The notes under the pieces are model-generated. The model saw only the letters and a list, made by a program, of their open reading frames with translations. It was not told where the DNA came from and did not search any database. 64,000 nt of DNA from an uncultured Chthonomonadaceae bacterium (lineage in GTDB: Bacteria > Armatimonadota > Fimbriimonadia > Fimbriimonadales > Fimbriimonadaceae), in the NCBI GenBank assembly GCA_946479035.1, contig CAMLDW010000002.1, positions 62,001 through 126,000 of the forward strand. Direction: 5' to 3'. Of the stretch, positions 44,129 to 52,605 are shown one piece after another. A program made the position numbers and the translations under genes. The stretch's first letter is position 1; the number at the start of each line of letters is the position of its first letter.

Positions 44129-45478
44129 GTGGCCCGGCGTCCTTTAGGGGCAGTTGCGGTGGACATGGGCGCGTCCTCGGCGCGCTACGCCGTAGGCTGG
44201 CTGGAAAAGGGCCGCCTCCGCCACCAGGTCGTCGAGCAGGTAGCCCACGCACCGATCAATGGCAAGTGGGACCTACCGCTCCTTTCCGGCCTCTGCCACA
44301 GGGCCGTCGCCTACGCTCAAGAGAACTTCGAAAAGTCCACACTCGGCATCGATACCTGGGGAGTCGACCACGGCTTCATAGACAGCCAGGGCAAGCCAGT
44401 GCAGAGCCCGGTCGCGTACCGGGACGACTCGCACACCCGCGTCTTCAACAGGATGGTCGGGAGCCGCAAGCGCCTCTTCGAGCTCACAGGCATCCACCAT
44501 CAGCCGTTCAACACGTTCTATCAGCTCGTCGCGCGCCGCGAAGAGCACCCGAACTGGCCGCAGCAGGTCCGCTGGCAGCTCCTTCCGGACTTCTTCGGCC
44601 ACGAGCTGACCACGCGCCTCTGCTACGAGTACACCCAGGCCTCGACGACTCAGCTCATGGGCCTCGACGGGCGGTGGTCCGAAGAGGCGTTCAACCTCGC
44701 GGGCTGGCCCGTGCCGATGCAACAGCCCCGCATGCCCGGCCGCATCGTCGGCCCGATCACGGCCGGCGTAGATCTCGCCAGCGTCGCGAGCCACGACACC
44801 GCCTCTGCCGTCTGTGGCCTCGGGACCCTTGGCGAAGAGGACGTCTTCCTCAACATCGGCACGTGGACGGTCCTCGGCACCGTCATCGATCACCCGCTCG
44901 TCAGTACCACCGCGGAAAACGGAGGTTGGACCAACGAGCGCACCCACGACGGACGCGTCCGATTCCTAAAGAACATCCCCGGCTTCTACATCGTCAACCG
45001 CTTGCACGAAGAGCTAGGGGTCCAAGACAGCAAGGCGGAATGGCTCGAAAAGGCCGACTTCTCCTTCGAGGGGCACTTTGACTACTTCCACAAGGACCTT
45101 TACAACCCCGAGTCCATGCCCGCCTCCGTGCTCGACCTTTCCAGCGAGACCCCGAAGCGATTGGAGCACTGGTCCGCGATGGCGCTGCGCAGCATGGCCA
45201 GCGCGATGATGGGCCAGCCCTCCGCGCTCGGCGAGCTCGTCGGCCGCCAGTTCACGCGCATCCGGTTGGCGGGGGGCGGCTCGCAGTGCACGCACCTGTG
45301 CCAGGCGATCGCCGACGGCACTGGCCTGCAGGTGGTCGCCGGCCCTGTGGAGGCCACGGTGCTCGGAAACCTAGGGGTGCAGATCGTCGCTGCCGGAGAG
45401 GTCGCAGCCCAAGACCTCGCAACCGTGATCGACGAGAGCAGCGAGACCCGCACCTACGAGCCCGGTGCCGGAAAATGA
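44129..45478 (+). CDS. rhaB: Rhamnulokinase (FGGY family)
   Basis: 449 aa. FGGY sugar kinase with VDMGASSARY phosphate loop, GIDTWGVDHGFID (catalytic Asp region), YTQASTTQLMGL and a C-terminal RLAGGGSQCTHLCQAIAD motif. These match rhamnulokinase better than fuculokinase or xylulokinase. It phosphorylates rhamnulose for the aldolase encoded just upstream. GTG start; its stop overlaps the lutA start (ATGA). Confidence 0.88.
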   Translation: MARRPLGAVAVDMGASSARYAVGWLEKGRLRHQVVEQVAHAPINGKWDLPLLSGLCHRAVAYAQENFEKSTLGIDTWGVDHGFIDSQGKPVQSPVAYRDDSHTRVFNRMVGSRKRLFELTGIHHQPFNTFYQLVARREEHPNWPQQVRWQLLPDFFGHELTTRLCYEYTQASTTQLMGLDGRWSEEAFNLAGWPVPMQQPRMPGRIVGPITAGVDLASVASHDTASAVCGLGTLGEEDVFLNIGTWTVLGTVIDHPLVSTTAENGGWTNERTHDGRVRFLKNIPGFYIVNRLHEELGVQDSKAEWLEKADFSFEGHFDYFHKDLYNPESMPASVLDLSSETPKRLEHWSAMALRSMASAMMGQPSALGELVGRQFTRIRLAGGGSQCTHLCQAIADGTGLQVVAGPVEATVLGNLGVQIVAAGEVAAQDLATVIDESSETRTYEPGAGK

Positions 45479-46185
45479 CGGTCAAGCTGATGCTGACCTG
45501 CCTGTGCGACGCCTTCTACGGCGAAGTCGGGATAGCCACCGTGCGAGCGCTCGAGCACTGCGGCTGCACCGTCGAGTTCGACCCGCAGCAGACCTGCTGC
45601 GGCCAGCCGGCGTTCAACGCCGGTGATTGGCGCTCGGCGCGCCCTGTGGCCGAGCGCACGGTCAAGCTCTTCGGCCTGCGCGAGCAGAGCGGCGACCCCG
45701 TTGTCGTGCCGAGCGGCTCTTGCGCCGCGATGGTGCGTCACGGCTACGGCCTGCTGGGGGTCGCCTGCGCCGCGCGCGTCTTCGAGCTCTCGGAGTTCGT
45801 CGTCGACGTGATGGGCCGGCGCGAGTGGGGCGGCAGTGTCCCCGCACGCCGCGTAGGCTTCCACAGTTCGTGCCACGGGCGCATGATGGGGCTGCGCGAC
45901 CAACAAGAGTCGCTGCTGAAGAGCATCAGCGGCGTCGATCTCGTCGAGTTCGCCTCGCCCGAGCAGTGCTGCGGCTTCGGCGGCTCGTTCTCCGTCTCGC
46001 ACGGCCAGGTCAGCGAAGGGATCGGCATCGAAAAGCTGCGCCAGATCGAGCTCGCGGGCGTCGAACAGGTCGTCAGCGGCGACATGGGCTGCCTCATGCA
46101 CCTCAAGGGCCTCGCCGAGCGCCATTCCATCGACGTCGGCTTCCGCCACGTCGCCCAAATCCTCGCGGAGGCGATCGAGGCTTGA
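45475..46185 (+). CDS. lutA: Lactate utilisation protein LutA
   Basis: 236 aa. Two cysteine-rich CCG domains: QTCCGQPAFNAG, then HSSCHG and EQCCGFGGSFSV, which bind iron-sulfur clusters. Part of the LutABC complex oxidising L-lactate to pyruvate. ATG at 45475 overlaps the rhaB stop, tying lactate oxidation to deoxysugar breakdown. Confidence 0.92.
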   Translation: MTVKLMLTCLCDAFYGEVGIATVRALEHCGCTVEFDPQQTCCGQPAFNAGDWRSARPVAERTVKLFGLREQSGDPVVVPSGSCAAMVRHGYGLLGVACAARVFELSEFVVDVMGRREWGGSVPARRVGFHSSCHGRMMGLRDQQESLLKSISGVDLVEFASPEQCCGFGGSFSVSHGQVSEGIGIEKLRQIELAGVEQVVSGDMGCLMHLKGLAERHSIDVGFRHVAQILAEAIEA

Positions 46186-47510
46186 GCGACCGCTTCAACG
46201 AGTTCGTCCGCTCGCTCGACGAAGATACAGTGCGAAGCGTCCGAGCTTCCACGATCAGGGTGTTCGACGCCAGGCGCACGACGCTCGGCACGGTCTTCGA
46301 AGACGCGGACGAGGCGCGCAGGGCCGCCGCAGCGACGAAGGCATACGTCCTCGACAACCTCCGCGGCCTCTTGCTGCAGCTCGAAGAAAAGTGCACCGCC
46401 AACGGCATCAAGGTCCACTGGGCCAAGGACGGAGCGAGCGCCGTTCGCACGATCCTCGATATATGCGCGACAGCCGCGCCGCAGGGCGCCACCGTCGTCA
46501 AGGCCAAGTCGATGGCGACGGAGGAGATCCACCTCAACCGCCACCTCGAGAGCGCCGGTCACATGCCGGTCGAGACCGACCTTGGCGAGTTCGTCGTGCA
46601 GATCGACCACGACACGCCCAGCCACATCGTTGCGCCGATCATTCACAAGGACCGACGCCAGATCGCCAGGTCTTTCGAGCGCGAGGGCCTCGGCCCCTAC
46701 ACCGAAGAGCCCGAAGAGCTCACGATGCAGGCGCGCGCGCACCTCCGCGCGCAGTTCCAAAGGGCGGACGTCGGAGTCAGCGGCGTCAACTTCGCCGTCG
46801 CCTCGACCGGCCGCATCGTGCTCGTTGAGAACGAAGGCAACAACCGACTCTGCACGACAGCGCCGCGCGTGCACGTCGCGCTGATGGGCATTGAAAAGGT
46901 CCTCCCGAGCGAACAGGACCTCCCGCTCTTCGTCCGACTGCTCGCCGGGTCCGCCACGGGACAGCGCACCACTGTCTACACGCACCTCATCACCGGACCG
47001 CGCAAGAACGAAGAGGACGGCCCGGAAGAGGTCCATCTCGTCCTTCTCGACAACGGCCGTTCGCGCGTGCTGAACGGCGAATACCGCGACATCTTGCGCT
47101 GCATCCGCTGCGGCGCGTGCCTCAACGCCTGCCCTGTCTACCGCCGCGCCACCGGGCACGCCTACGGACACGTCTATCCCGGCCCCGTCGGCGCCGTGCT
47201 CGCGCCCGCGCTCGAAGGGATCGCAAAGATGGGCGAGCTCGCTAAAGCATCGTCGCTGTGCGGCCTTTGCAAAGAGGTCTGCCCGGTCGACATCCCGATC
47301 CCCGACATGCTCCTCAAGCTCCGTTCGCAGGACGCGCGCAACCGCGGCGGGGCGTGGCAGACGTTCGGCCTCGCGGCGAAGAACCCGCTCTTCTGGCGCG
47401 CCGGGATCGCGCTGCTGCCGATGTTCGGTGCGCCGAGCGCATGGCGCGAGTTCCGCGAGCCGCCGAAGAAGACGAAGGACTTCAGGGGGTGGTGGCGTGG
47501 ACGACCGTGA
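46182..47510 (+). CDS. lutB: Lactate utilisation iron-sulfur protein LutB
   Basis: 442 aa. N-terminal LUD domain (about 55-280; GATVVKAKSMATEEI, FVVQIDHDTPSHIVAP) and a C-terminal ferredoxin part with two 4Fe-4S motifs CIRCGACLNACPVY and CGLCKEVCPVDIP. TTG start at 46182 overlaps the lutA stop (TTGA); a much longer upstream frame is rejected since it would cover lutA. Electron-transferring subunit of LutABC. Confidence 0.92.
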   Translation: MSDRFNEFVRSLDEDTVRSVRASTIRVFDARRTTLGTVFEDADEARRAAAATKAYVLDNLRGLLLQLEEKCTANGIKVHWAKDGASAVRTILDICATAAPQGATVVKAKSMATEEIHLNRHLESAGHMPVETDLGEFVVQIDHDTPSHIVAPIIHKDRRQIARSFEREGLGPYTEEPEELTMQARAHLRAQFQRADVGVSGVNFAVASTGRIVLVENEGNNRLCTTAPRVHVALMGIEKVLPSEQDLPLFVRLLAGSATGQRTTVYTHLITGPRKNEEDGPEEVHLVLLDNGRSRVLNGEYRDILRCIRCGACLNACPVYRRATGHAYGHVYPGPVGAVLAPALEGIAKMGELAKASSLCGLCKEVCPVDIPIPDMLLKLRSQDARNRGGAWQTFGLAAKNPLFWRAGIALLPMFGAPSAWREFREPPKKTKDFRGWWRGRP

Positions 47511-48039
47511 CGCCGTGCTCGCGAACGTCCCACAGTCCAAGGGCGGCCAACGGCCCGTTCACAAGATCGTCGTCAAGACCGTGCCTACCACGGACCTCTG
47601 GGCCAGATTTCAAGAGCGCCTCGAGGCGCTCGGTGGCGAGGTGCGCGCGCTCGATGCGGTCGCAGAGTGGCAGGGAAGGGCGATCCTAGACGACGACGTG
47701 CCCCAGATCGTCAGGTCGCTCCTCGGCACCCCAGTGGGCGACGTCTGGGCAGCTGAGGCGGGCGTCACGCTCTGCGACCTCGCGGTCGCAGAAACCGGCA
47801 GCCTCCTTCTCAGCGCCGCCAAGGGCCGCCGCCGCCTGGCCAGCCTCGCTCCGCCCGTCCACCTCGCGCTGGTCCGCGACGGCAGCATCGTCGCCAGCCT
47901 CGAGGAAGCCTTCGAGCGCGCCTCGACCAATACCTGCGTCCTCGTCAGCGGCCCGAGCCGCACCGCCGACGTCGAGGGAGTCATGGTGATGGGCGTGCAC
48001 GGGCCCAAGCGCCTCATCGTCGTCCGCCTCCCCGAATAA
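47497..48039 (+). CDS. lutC: Lactate utilisation protein LutC
   Basis: 180 aa LUD-domain protein. WAAEAGVTLCDLAVAETGSLLL and VLVSGPSRTADVEGVMVMGVHGP are the family blocks. GTG start lies 14 bases inside lutB with AGGGGGTGG upstream. It completes the rhaB-lutABC chain. Confidence 0.9.
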   Translation: MDDRDAVLANVPQSKGGQRPVHKIVVKTVPTTDLWARFQERLEALGGEVRALDAVAEWQGRAILDDDVPQIVRSLLGTPVGDVWAAEAGVTLCDLAVAETGSLLLSAAKGRRRLASLAPPVHLALVRDGSIVASLEEAFERASTNTCVLVSGPSRTADVEGVMVMGVHGPKRLIVVRLPE

Positions 48040-48113
48040 CTACCTGCAAACCCCCCGGCCCCGAGCCGAGAATCTTGGGGAGGGGGCGCCGTGCGGCAGC
48101 CCACCCGAGGCAA

Positions 48114-49091
48114 ATGCAACAGTTCGCCAGACGCCAGCCCGGCGAGGGCCCAGGCAACCAGCCTGACCCCGACCAGCCCAAGCTCGCTGAAGAGACCGTC
48201 GCGCAGATCCTCGACCAGGTCTGCGAGGTCAAAAAGCACCTGGCGGGCCTTGCGAGCGAGCTCGGACTGCTCAAAGCGGAGAACCAAAGGCTGCGCGTGC
48301 AGATGACCGGCATGATCGCCTCACAAGAAGTCGGCGCAGAAGCGCCGCACCAGCAAGATCGGTCGAACGCCGCGACCGAACCGACCGCCGCTCAGCCCCA
48401 AGCGTACGTCGCCGAACTGCAGCAGAAGGAGAGCATCGATGAGGAGCTCCTCGTCGAGTGGGTGCGCGGCTCAGGGCTTCAGGAGACCGAAGACGCGCCA
48501 GAGGCGACAGCACCAATCGTCGAGACACCGATCGAAAAGGACCCCGTGCCAGTTGCGGCGACCGCGCCAGACCAGCCAATGTCCGACGACGAGATCCAAA
48601 AGCTGCTCGCAAAGGCGGCGCTCGACGCCACCGACGCCGCTCCGAAGGAGCAAGAAGCGGTCGCGGCAGAAGCAACCCAGCCTGCGGTCCAAGAGCCGGC
48701 CGCGCCGGCGCCCAGCTTCCTGCGGGTAGAAGAAGCGACGCCCGAGCCCGATTGGCCGTTCGTTCCGGACTTCGAGGCCTCAAAAGAGGCGATCGCAAAG
48801 GTCCCCTCGCACCTCGCGATCGGCGCGCTCGCCGTCCCTGTGCGCATCGAGGGCGGAAAGATCTTCTGCAAGGCCGTCGTGCCGTTCGACCGCGCCTCGC
48901 TCGACATGATCGCAGACGCTGCCGCGTGCGAGATCGTGCCGGAGCCCGCGCCGATCGAGCAGGTCGTCGCCGCGCTCCGCACCGCGTACCACGACGAACA
49001 GTACGAGTCCGAGCGCGCCGCCGCGTGGCAGGTCGCCCAAAGGCCGAAGAAGCGCGGCGCGCTCGCGCGCCTCTTCAGGAAGGCCGCCTAG
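48114..49091 (+). CDS. MshEN-domain protein with N-terminal coiled coil
   Basis: 325 aa. Residues 20-65 form a Leu-rich coiled coil (QILDQVCEVKKHL), then a long acidic Glu/Ala/Pro-rich linker (about 70-220). The C-terminal region (about 222-305) resembles the N-terminal MshEN/GspE-II domain of pilus ATPases: FVPDFEASKEAIAKVP, AVPVRIEGGKIFCKAV and an ending near LRTAYHD. Many such domains bind cyclic-di-GMP. No ATPase motor follows. ATG at 48114 has GAGG upstream; longer starts are possible. It is 2 bases from the MinD/FlhG-like gene. Confidence 0.68.
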   Translation: MQQFARRQPGEGPGNQPDPDQPKLAEETVAQILDQVCEVKKHLAGLASELGLLKAENQRLRVQMTGMIASQEVGAEAPHQQDRSNAATEPTAAQPQAYVAELQQKESIDEELLVEWVRGSGLQETEDAPEATAPIVETPIEKDPVPVAATAPDQPMSDDEIQKLLAKAALDATDAAPKEQEAVAAEATQPAVQEPAAPAPSFLRVEEATPEPDWPFVPDFEASKEAIAKVPSHLAIGALAVPVRIEGGKIFCKAVVPFDRASLDMIADAAACEIVPEPAPIEQVVAALRTAYHDEQYESERAAAWQVAQRPKKRGALARLFRKAA

Positions 49092-49093
49092 CC

Positions 49094-49960
49094 ATGAAGT
49101 CGATCGCGGTCGCGAACGGCAAGGGCGGAGTCGGCAAGACCAGCCTTTCTGTCAGCCTTGCGATCTCGCTCGCCGAGCACGGCCACAGCGCGCTCCTCTT
49201 CGACGCCGACCTCGGCCTTGCCAACATCGACCTCATCCTCGGCCTGCAACCACAGACGACCCTCAAGCACGTCCTAGTCGACGGTGCCGACATCAAAGAC
49301 GCGGTGCTCGACGGCCCAGAGGGCGTCCGCGTCGTCACAGGCGGCTCTGGCGTGAAGGAGCTCACCTGCCTCGAGCGCACGGTCCTCGACGGGATCGTCC
49401 AAAAGGCGGTCGCGGTCGGCAAGGCAAGCGACTTCCTCGTGTTCGACACCGCCTCCGGGCTCGAGCACAACGTCATGGCCTTTCTCACCGCCGCCGACCG
49501 CGTCCTGATCGTCGCGACCCCGGACCCGACGAGCATCATGGACGCCTACGCGACCACAAAAGTCCTTTTCGCAGAAAAGCAGAAGGCCGACGTCTCGCTC
49601 GTCGTCAACATGGCCGACGACTTGCGCCACGGCCTCATGGTCTACGAGCGGTACAAGGCGATCGTCGGGCAGTTCCTCAACCGCGAGGTCGAGCTGGCTG
49701 GCGTCGTCCCCAAGGACGACGCGGTCGTTAAAGCAGCGCGCGCGCGCCAGCCGTTCATCCTCCACAGCCCCAAGTGCAAGGCGTCCAAAAGCATCGACCA
49801 GCTCGTCGATTGGATGACGGCGGACAAGGAACAGCAGCAGCAAGACCCCTCGGTCGGCCTCTTGCAGCGCATGCGCTCGGTGTTCGCCGCGTTCAAAAAG
49901 GACAAGCCGGAGGCGGAGCCAGAGTCAGATGCGCCCGCCGAAGAAAAGCGCGCGGCCTAG
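49094..49960 (+). CDS. MinD/FlhG-like P-loop ATPase
   Basis: 288 aa. Deviant Walker A NGKGGVGKT (8-16), FDADLGLANIDLILGL, and DTASGLEHNV match the FlhG/YlxH/MinD family rather than ParA. The C-terminus is acidic with a possible amphipathic helix (GLLQRMRSVFAAFKK) for membrane contact. It probably positions a polar machine; the MshEN protein beside it and the pil operon suggest pili rather than flagella, as no flagellar gene is present. Its stop shares CTAG with the convergent anti-sigma gene. Confidence 0.85.
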   Translation: MKSIAVANGKGGVGKTSLSVSLAISLAEHGHSALLFDADLGLANIDLILGLQPQTTLKHVLVDGADIKDAVLDGPEGVRVVTGGSGVKELTCLERTVLDGIVQKAVAVGKASDFLVFDTASGLEHNVMAFLTAADRVLIVATPDPTSIMDAYATTKVLFAEKQKADVSLVVNMADDLRHGLMVYERYKAIVGQFLNREVELAGVVPKDDAVVKAARARQPFILHSPKCKASKSIDQLVDWMTADKEQQQQDPSVGLLQRMRSVFAAFKKDKPEAEPESDAPAEEKRAA

Positions 49961-50205
49961 TCCTCGCACTCGGCGAGCGCGGCCCGCACTCGGTCCAGTA
50001 GCTCTTGCGGCAGCGCGATCTTCTCGATCTTCTTCTTGACGCACTCTAGCATCTTGCCTTCAAAACGGTACGCCTCCGCGCACTTCACGCACGCGCACAG
50101 GTGCGCCTCGACCTTCGCGACCTCTTCTGCCGTCAGCTCGCGGTCCAAGTAGTCGTCGAGCCGCTCGAACGCCTCGCGGCAGCTGCACTTGTCCGCCCCG
50201 CTCAC
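49957..50205 (-). CDS. Zinc-finger anti-sigma factor
   Basis: 82 aa. ZAS-type motif HLCACVKC (HxxxCxxC) preceded by SCREAFERLDDYLDREL. No membrane helix, so cytoplasmic, like redox-sensing ChrR/RsrA-type anti-sigmas. GTG start overlaps the sigma stop (GTGA), tying production of both. Confidence 0.85.
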   Translation of the reverse strand: MSGADKCSCREAFERLDDYLDRELTAEEVAKVEAHLCACVKCAEAYRFEGKMLECVKKKIEKIALPQELLDRVRAALAECED

Positions 50206-50786
50206 GCGCTCTCCCCCTTCGCGGCGACGAGCCCGCGCTCCTCTGCGATCTGCCAAAGCCGTTGCTGCAAGAGCTTGCGACCGCGGTGCAGCCGTGACCG
50301 CACCGTGCCTAGTGGGATCCCAGCCGCCTCCGCGATCTCCTCATAGCTGAAGTCGTTCATGAAATAGAGCAGGCAGACCACGCGGAACTCCTCCGGCAGG
50401 TCGTCGATCGCCGCCTGCACTGCCTCCTCGTCGATCCGGTCCAGAACCTCGTCCGCCGTCCCGCGCACCCCCGCCTTCTCCGCCTCGCGGAACAGGAACA
50501 GGTCCTCCGCGTCCTCCAACGGTACTGCCTGGCCGCGCTTCGCCTCGCGCGCCCGGGACTTGTAGAACTTGTTGGTCAGGATCTTCATGAACCAAGCCTT
50601 GAAGTTCGTCCCCTCCTCAAAGGTTCCGATGCTGCGGAACGCCTGGACCGAAGCGTCCTGGACTAGGTCCATCGCGTCCTCCTGGTTGCGCGTGAGCTTG
50701 TAGGCGTAGCCGTAAGCCACGCCCAAGATCGGCTGCAACTGGGATTCGAACTGCGCTCGGTCCATCTGCTGGAGGAAGTGTATCAC
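50202..50786 (-). CDS. ECF sigma factor (RpoE/SigW-like)
   Basis: 194 aa. Region 2 (about 25-95; AYKLTRNQEDAMDLVQDA, KAWFMKILTNKFY) and region 4 (about 130-185; LPEEFRVVCLLYFMNDFSYEE, IPLGTVRSRLHRGRK) are complete. GTG at 50786 has GGAAGAG upstream; ATG at 50765 is an alternative start. Paired with the anti-sigma gene. Its own promoter is not recognised. Confidence 0.92.
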   Translation of the reverse strand: MIHFLQQMDRAQFESQLQPILGVAYGYAYKLTRNQEDAMDLVQDASVQAFRSIGTFEEGTNFKAWFMKILTNKFYKSRAREAKRGQAVPLEDAEDLFLFREAEKAGVRGTADEVLDRIDEEAVQAAIDDLPEEFRVVCLLYFMNDFSYEEIAEAAGIPLGTVRSRLHRGRKLLQQRLWQIAEERGLVAAKGESA

Positions 50787-50842
50787 GGGCTCTTCCCCAA
50801 TGGAGGGCCGAGCTCCTGGGCGACCGGTTTGGTCCCGGCCTT

Positions 50843-50862
50843 GGACGCGCAGAAGCGCGTCC
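50843..50862 (-). terminator. Hairpin after ABC permease gene
   Basis: GGACGCGC (50843-50850) and GCGCGTCC (50855-50862) pair perfectly around AGAA. It lies 9 bases past the permease stop on the minus strand. No T tract. Confidence 0.5.
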
Positions 50863-50870
50863 CTCCTTCG

Positions 50871-51722
50871 TCAGCCCTTCAAGCCCGTCGCCGCGATCCC
50901 CTGGATGAACAGCCGCTGCGTGAAGAAAAAGAGCACGATCACCGGCGCGACCACGACCGCCGAGGCCGCCATCAGCAGCTGCCACTGCGCCCCTTGCTGG
51001 CTCCGGTAGAACTGCAGCCCCAGCGAGAGCGTGAACTGGTCCTGGCTGTGCAGGTAGATGAGCGGGCCTAGGAAGTCGTTCCACGCGCCCATGAAGGCGA
51101 ACAGCGCGACCACCGCGACCGCAGGCTTCGCGAGCGGCATCACGATCCTTGAAAAGATCCCCCACTCCGAGCACCCGTCGATCTTTGCCGCCTCGCTCAG
51201 CTCCATAGGGATCGAGCGGAAGAACTGGCGCAGCAGAAAGATGCTGAACGCGCTCCCGAACCACGCGGGCACCCACAACGGCCGGAACGTCCCGACCCAG
51301 TCCATCTTCACGAAGAGGTTGAACACCGGGACCATGATCACGGGGAACGGCACCATCATCGTCGCGAGCGTCGCCGCGAACGCCGCGTTCCGGCCGGGCC
51401 AGCGCAGGCGAGCGAACGAGTACGCCACCACGCTGTTCGAGACCACCGTCCCAGCGACAAGCAGGATGCAGTAGAGCAGCGTGTTGCGAGCGTAGACGAA
51501 GAACGGCACGTAACCGAGCGACTCGCGCCCGTACGTGATCGCGTCCGCGTAGTTCTTCCACTGCGCGTGCGATGGCAGTAGCGTCGGCGGGCTCGCACCG
51601 GTCTCCGTCGCCGTCTTGAGCGAGGTGCCCACCATCCACGCGAGCGGCATGAGGAACGCGCACCCCAGCGCGATGAGCACCGCGTGGATCAGCACGTGCT
51701 GCCAAATAGCCTTCCTCTCCAC
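50871..51722 (-). CDS. ABC sugar transporter permease (MalG-like)
   Basis: 283 aa, six predicted membrane helices and the EAA loop EAAKIDGCSEWGIFSRIVMP that meets the ATPase. GTG at 51722 starts one base after the upstream permease stop. Carbohydrate-uptake-1 family. No ATPase gene is in the cluster. Confidence 0.88.
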   Translation of the reverse strand: MERKAIWQHVLIHAVLIALGCAFLMPLAWMVGTSLKTATETGASPPTLLPSHAQWKNYADAITYGRESLGYVPFFVYARNTLLYCILLVAGTVVSNSVVAYSFARLRWPGRNAAFAATLATMMVPFPVIMVPVFNLFVKMDWVGTFRPLWVPAWFGSAFSIFLLRQFFRSIPMELSEAAKIDGCSEWGIFSRIVMPLAKPAVAVVALFAFMGAWNDFLGPLIYLHSQDQFTLSLGLQFYRSQQGAQWQLLMAASAVVVAPVIVLFFFTQRLFIQGIAATGLKG

Positions 51723-51723
51723 C

Positions 51724-52605
51724 CTAGCCCCCCTCGTAGTGCACGCGCTTTTCTGAGAACTTGAGCGCAAGAAGCGTCAAGAAGAAGATGACGAGGAACA
51801 TGATCCACGCCATCGCGCTCGCGTAGCCCATCTTGTGGTACTTGAACGCGTTGTCGAAGAGGTACATCGAGTAAAAGTAGATCGAGCGCGCAGGCGAGCC
51901 GTCCTCCGACATCACATAAGGCTGGGTGAAGATCTGCAGCGACGTGATGATGCTCATCACGACGTTGAATAGGATCACCGGCGAGACCAGCGGGATCGTA
52001 ACGCTCCGCGTCTTCTGCCACGCGCTCGCGCCGTCGAGCTCCGCCGCCTCGTAGAGCTGCTGCGGCACCTCCTGCAGACCGGCCAGGTAGATCACCATCG
52101 CGTTCCCGACGCCCCACAGCGACATCAGCACGATCGCGGGCTTTGACCACCCCGGGCTTCCCAGCCAGTCCGGAGCCGGCAGGTGCAGCCATGCCAGCGC
52201 CGTGTTCACCAGCCCGTGCTCGCCGTTAAAGAGCCAAAGCCAAAGGATCACGAGCGAAACGACCGGCACCAGCGACGGCACGAAGAAAACGGTGCGGTAC
52301 ACGGCCATGAAGCGCACCCTCGAGTTGAGCAGCAGCGCAAGACCGAACGCGACGACCGCGGCCAACGGGACGTACAGAGCGGCGAAGAACAGCGTGTTCC
52401 CGAGCGTCTTCCAGAACACCTCGTCCGAGAACAGCGTCGAGTAGTTCTCGCCGCCCACCCAGATCGGCGGCTTCAGCACCGAGTACTCGGTAAAGCTGAA
52501 GTAGATCGAGGCCAGGATCGGGTACGCCAGGAACACGCCGAAGCCGATGAACCACGGCATGGCGAAGAGGTACCCGGCCCTCGCCTCAGTGCGACGCACG
52601 CTCAT
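51724..52605 (-). CDS. ABC sugar transporter permease (MalF-like)
   Basis: 293 aa, six predicted helices with the EAA loop EAAELDGASAWQKTRSVTIP. It starts inside the last bases of the binding-protein gene (4-base overlap). Forms a heterodimer with the second permease. Confidence 0.9.
   Translation of the reverse strand: MSVRRTEARAGYLFAMPWFIGFGVFLAYPILASIYFSFTEYSVLKPPIWVGGENYSTLFSDEVFWKTLGNTLFFAALYVPLAAVVAFGLALLLNSRVRFMAVYRTVFFVPSLVPVVSLVILWLWLFNGEHGLVNTALAWLHLPAPDWLGSPGWSKPAIVLMSLWGVGNAMVIYLAGLQEVPQQLYEAAELDGASAWQKTRSVTIPLVSPVILFNVVMSIITSLQIFTQPYVMSEDGSPARSIYFYSMYLFDNAFKYHKMGYASAMAWIMFLVIFFLTLLALKFSEKRVHYEGG

Noticed and set aside
46182..47510. Longer LutB frame beginning at 45627
   Set aside because: It would overlap lutA almost completely and its extra part has shadow-like composition; the LutB homology starts right after the TTGA overlap.
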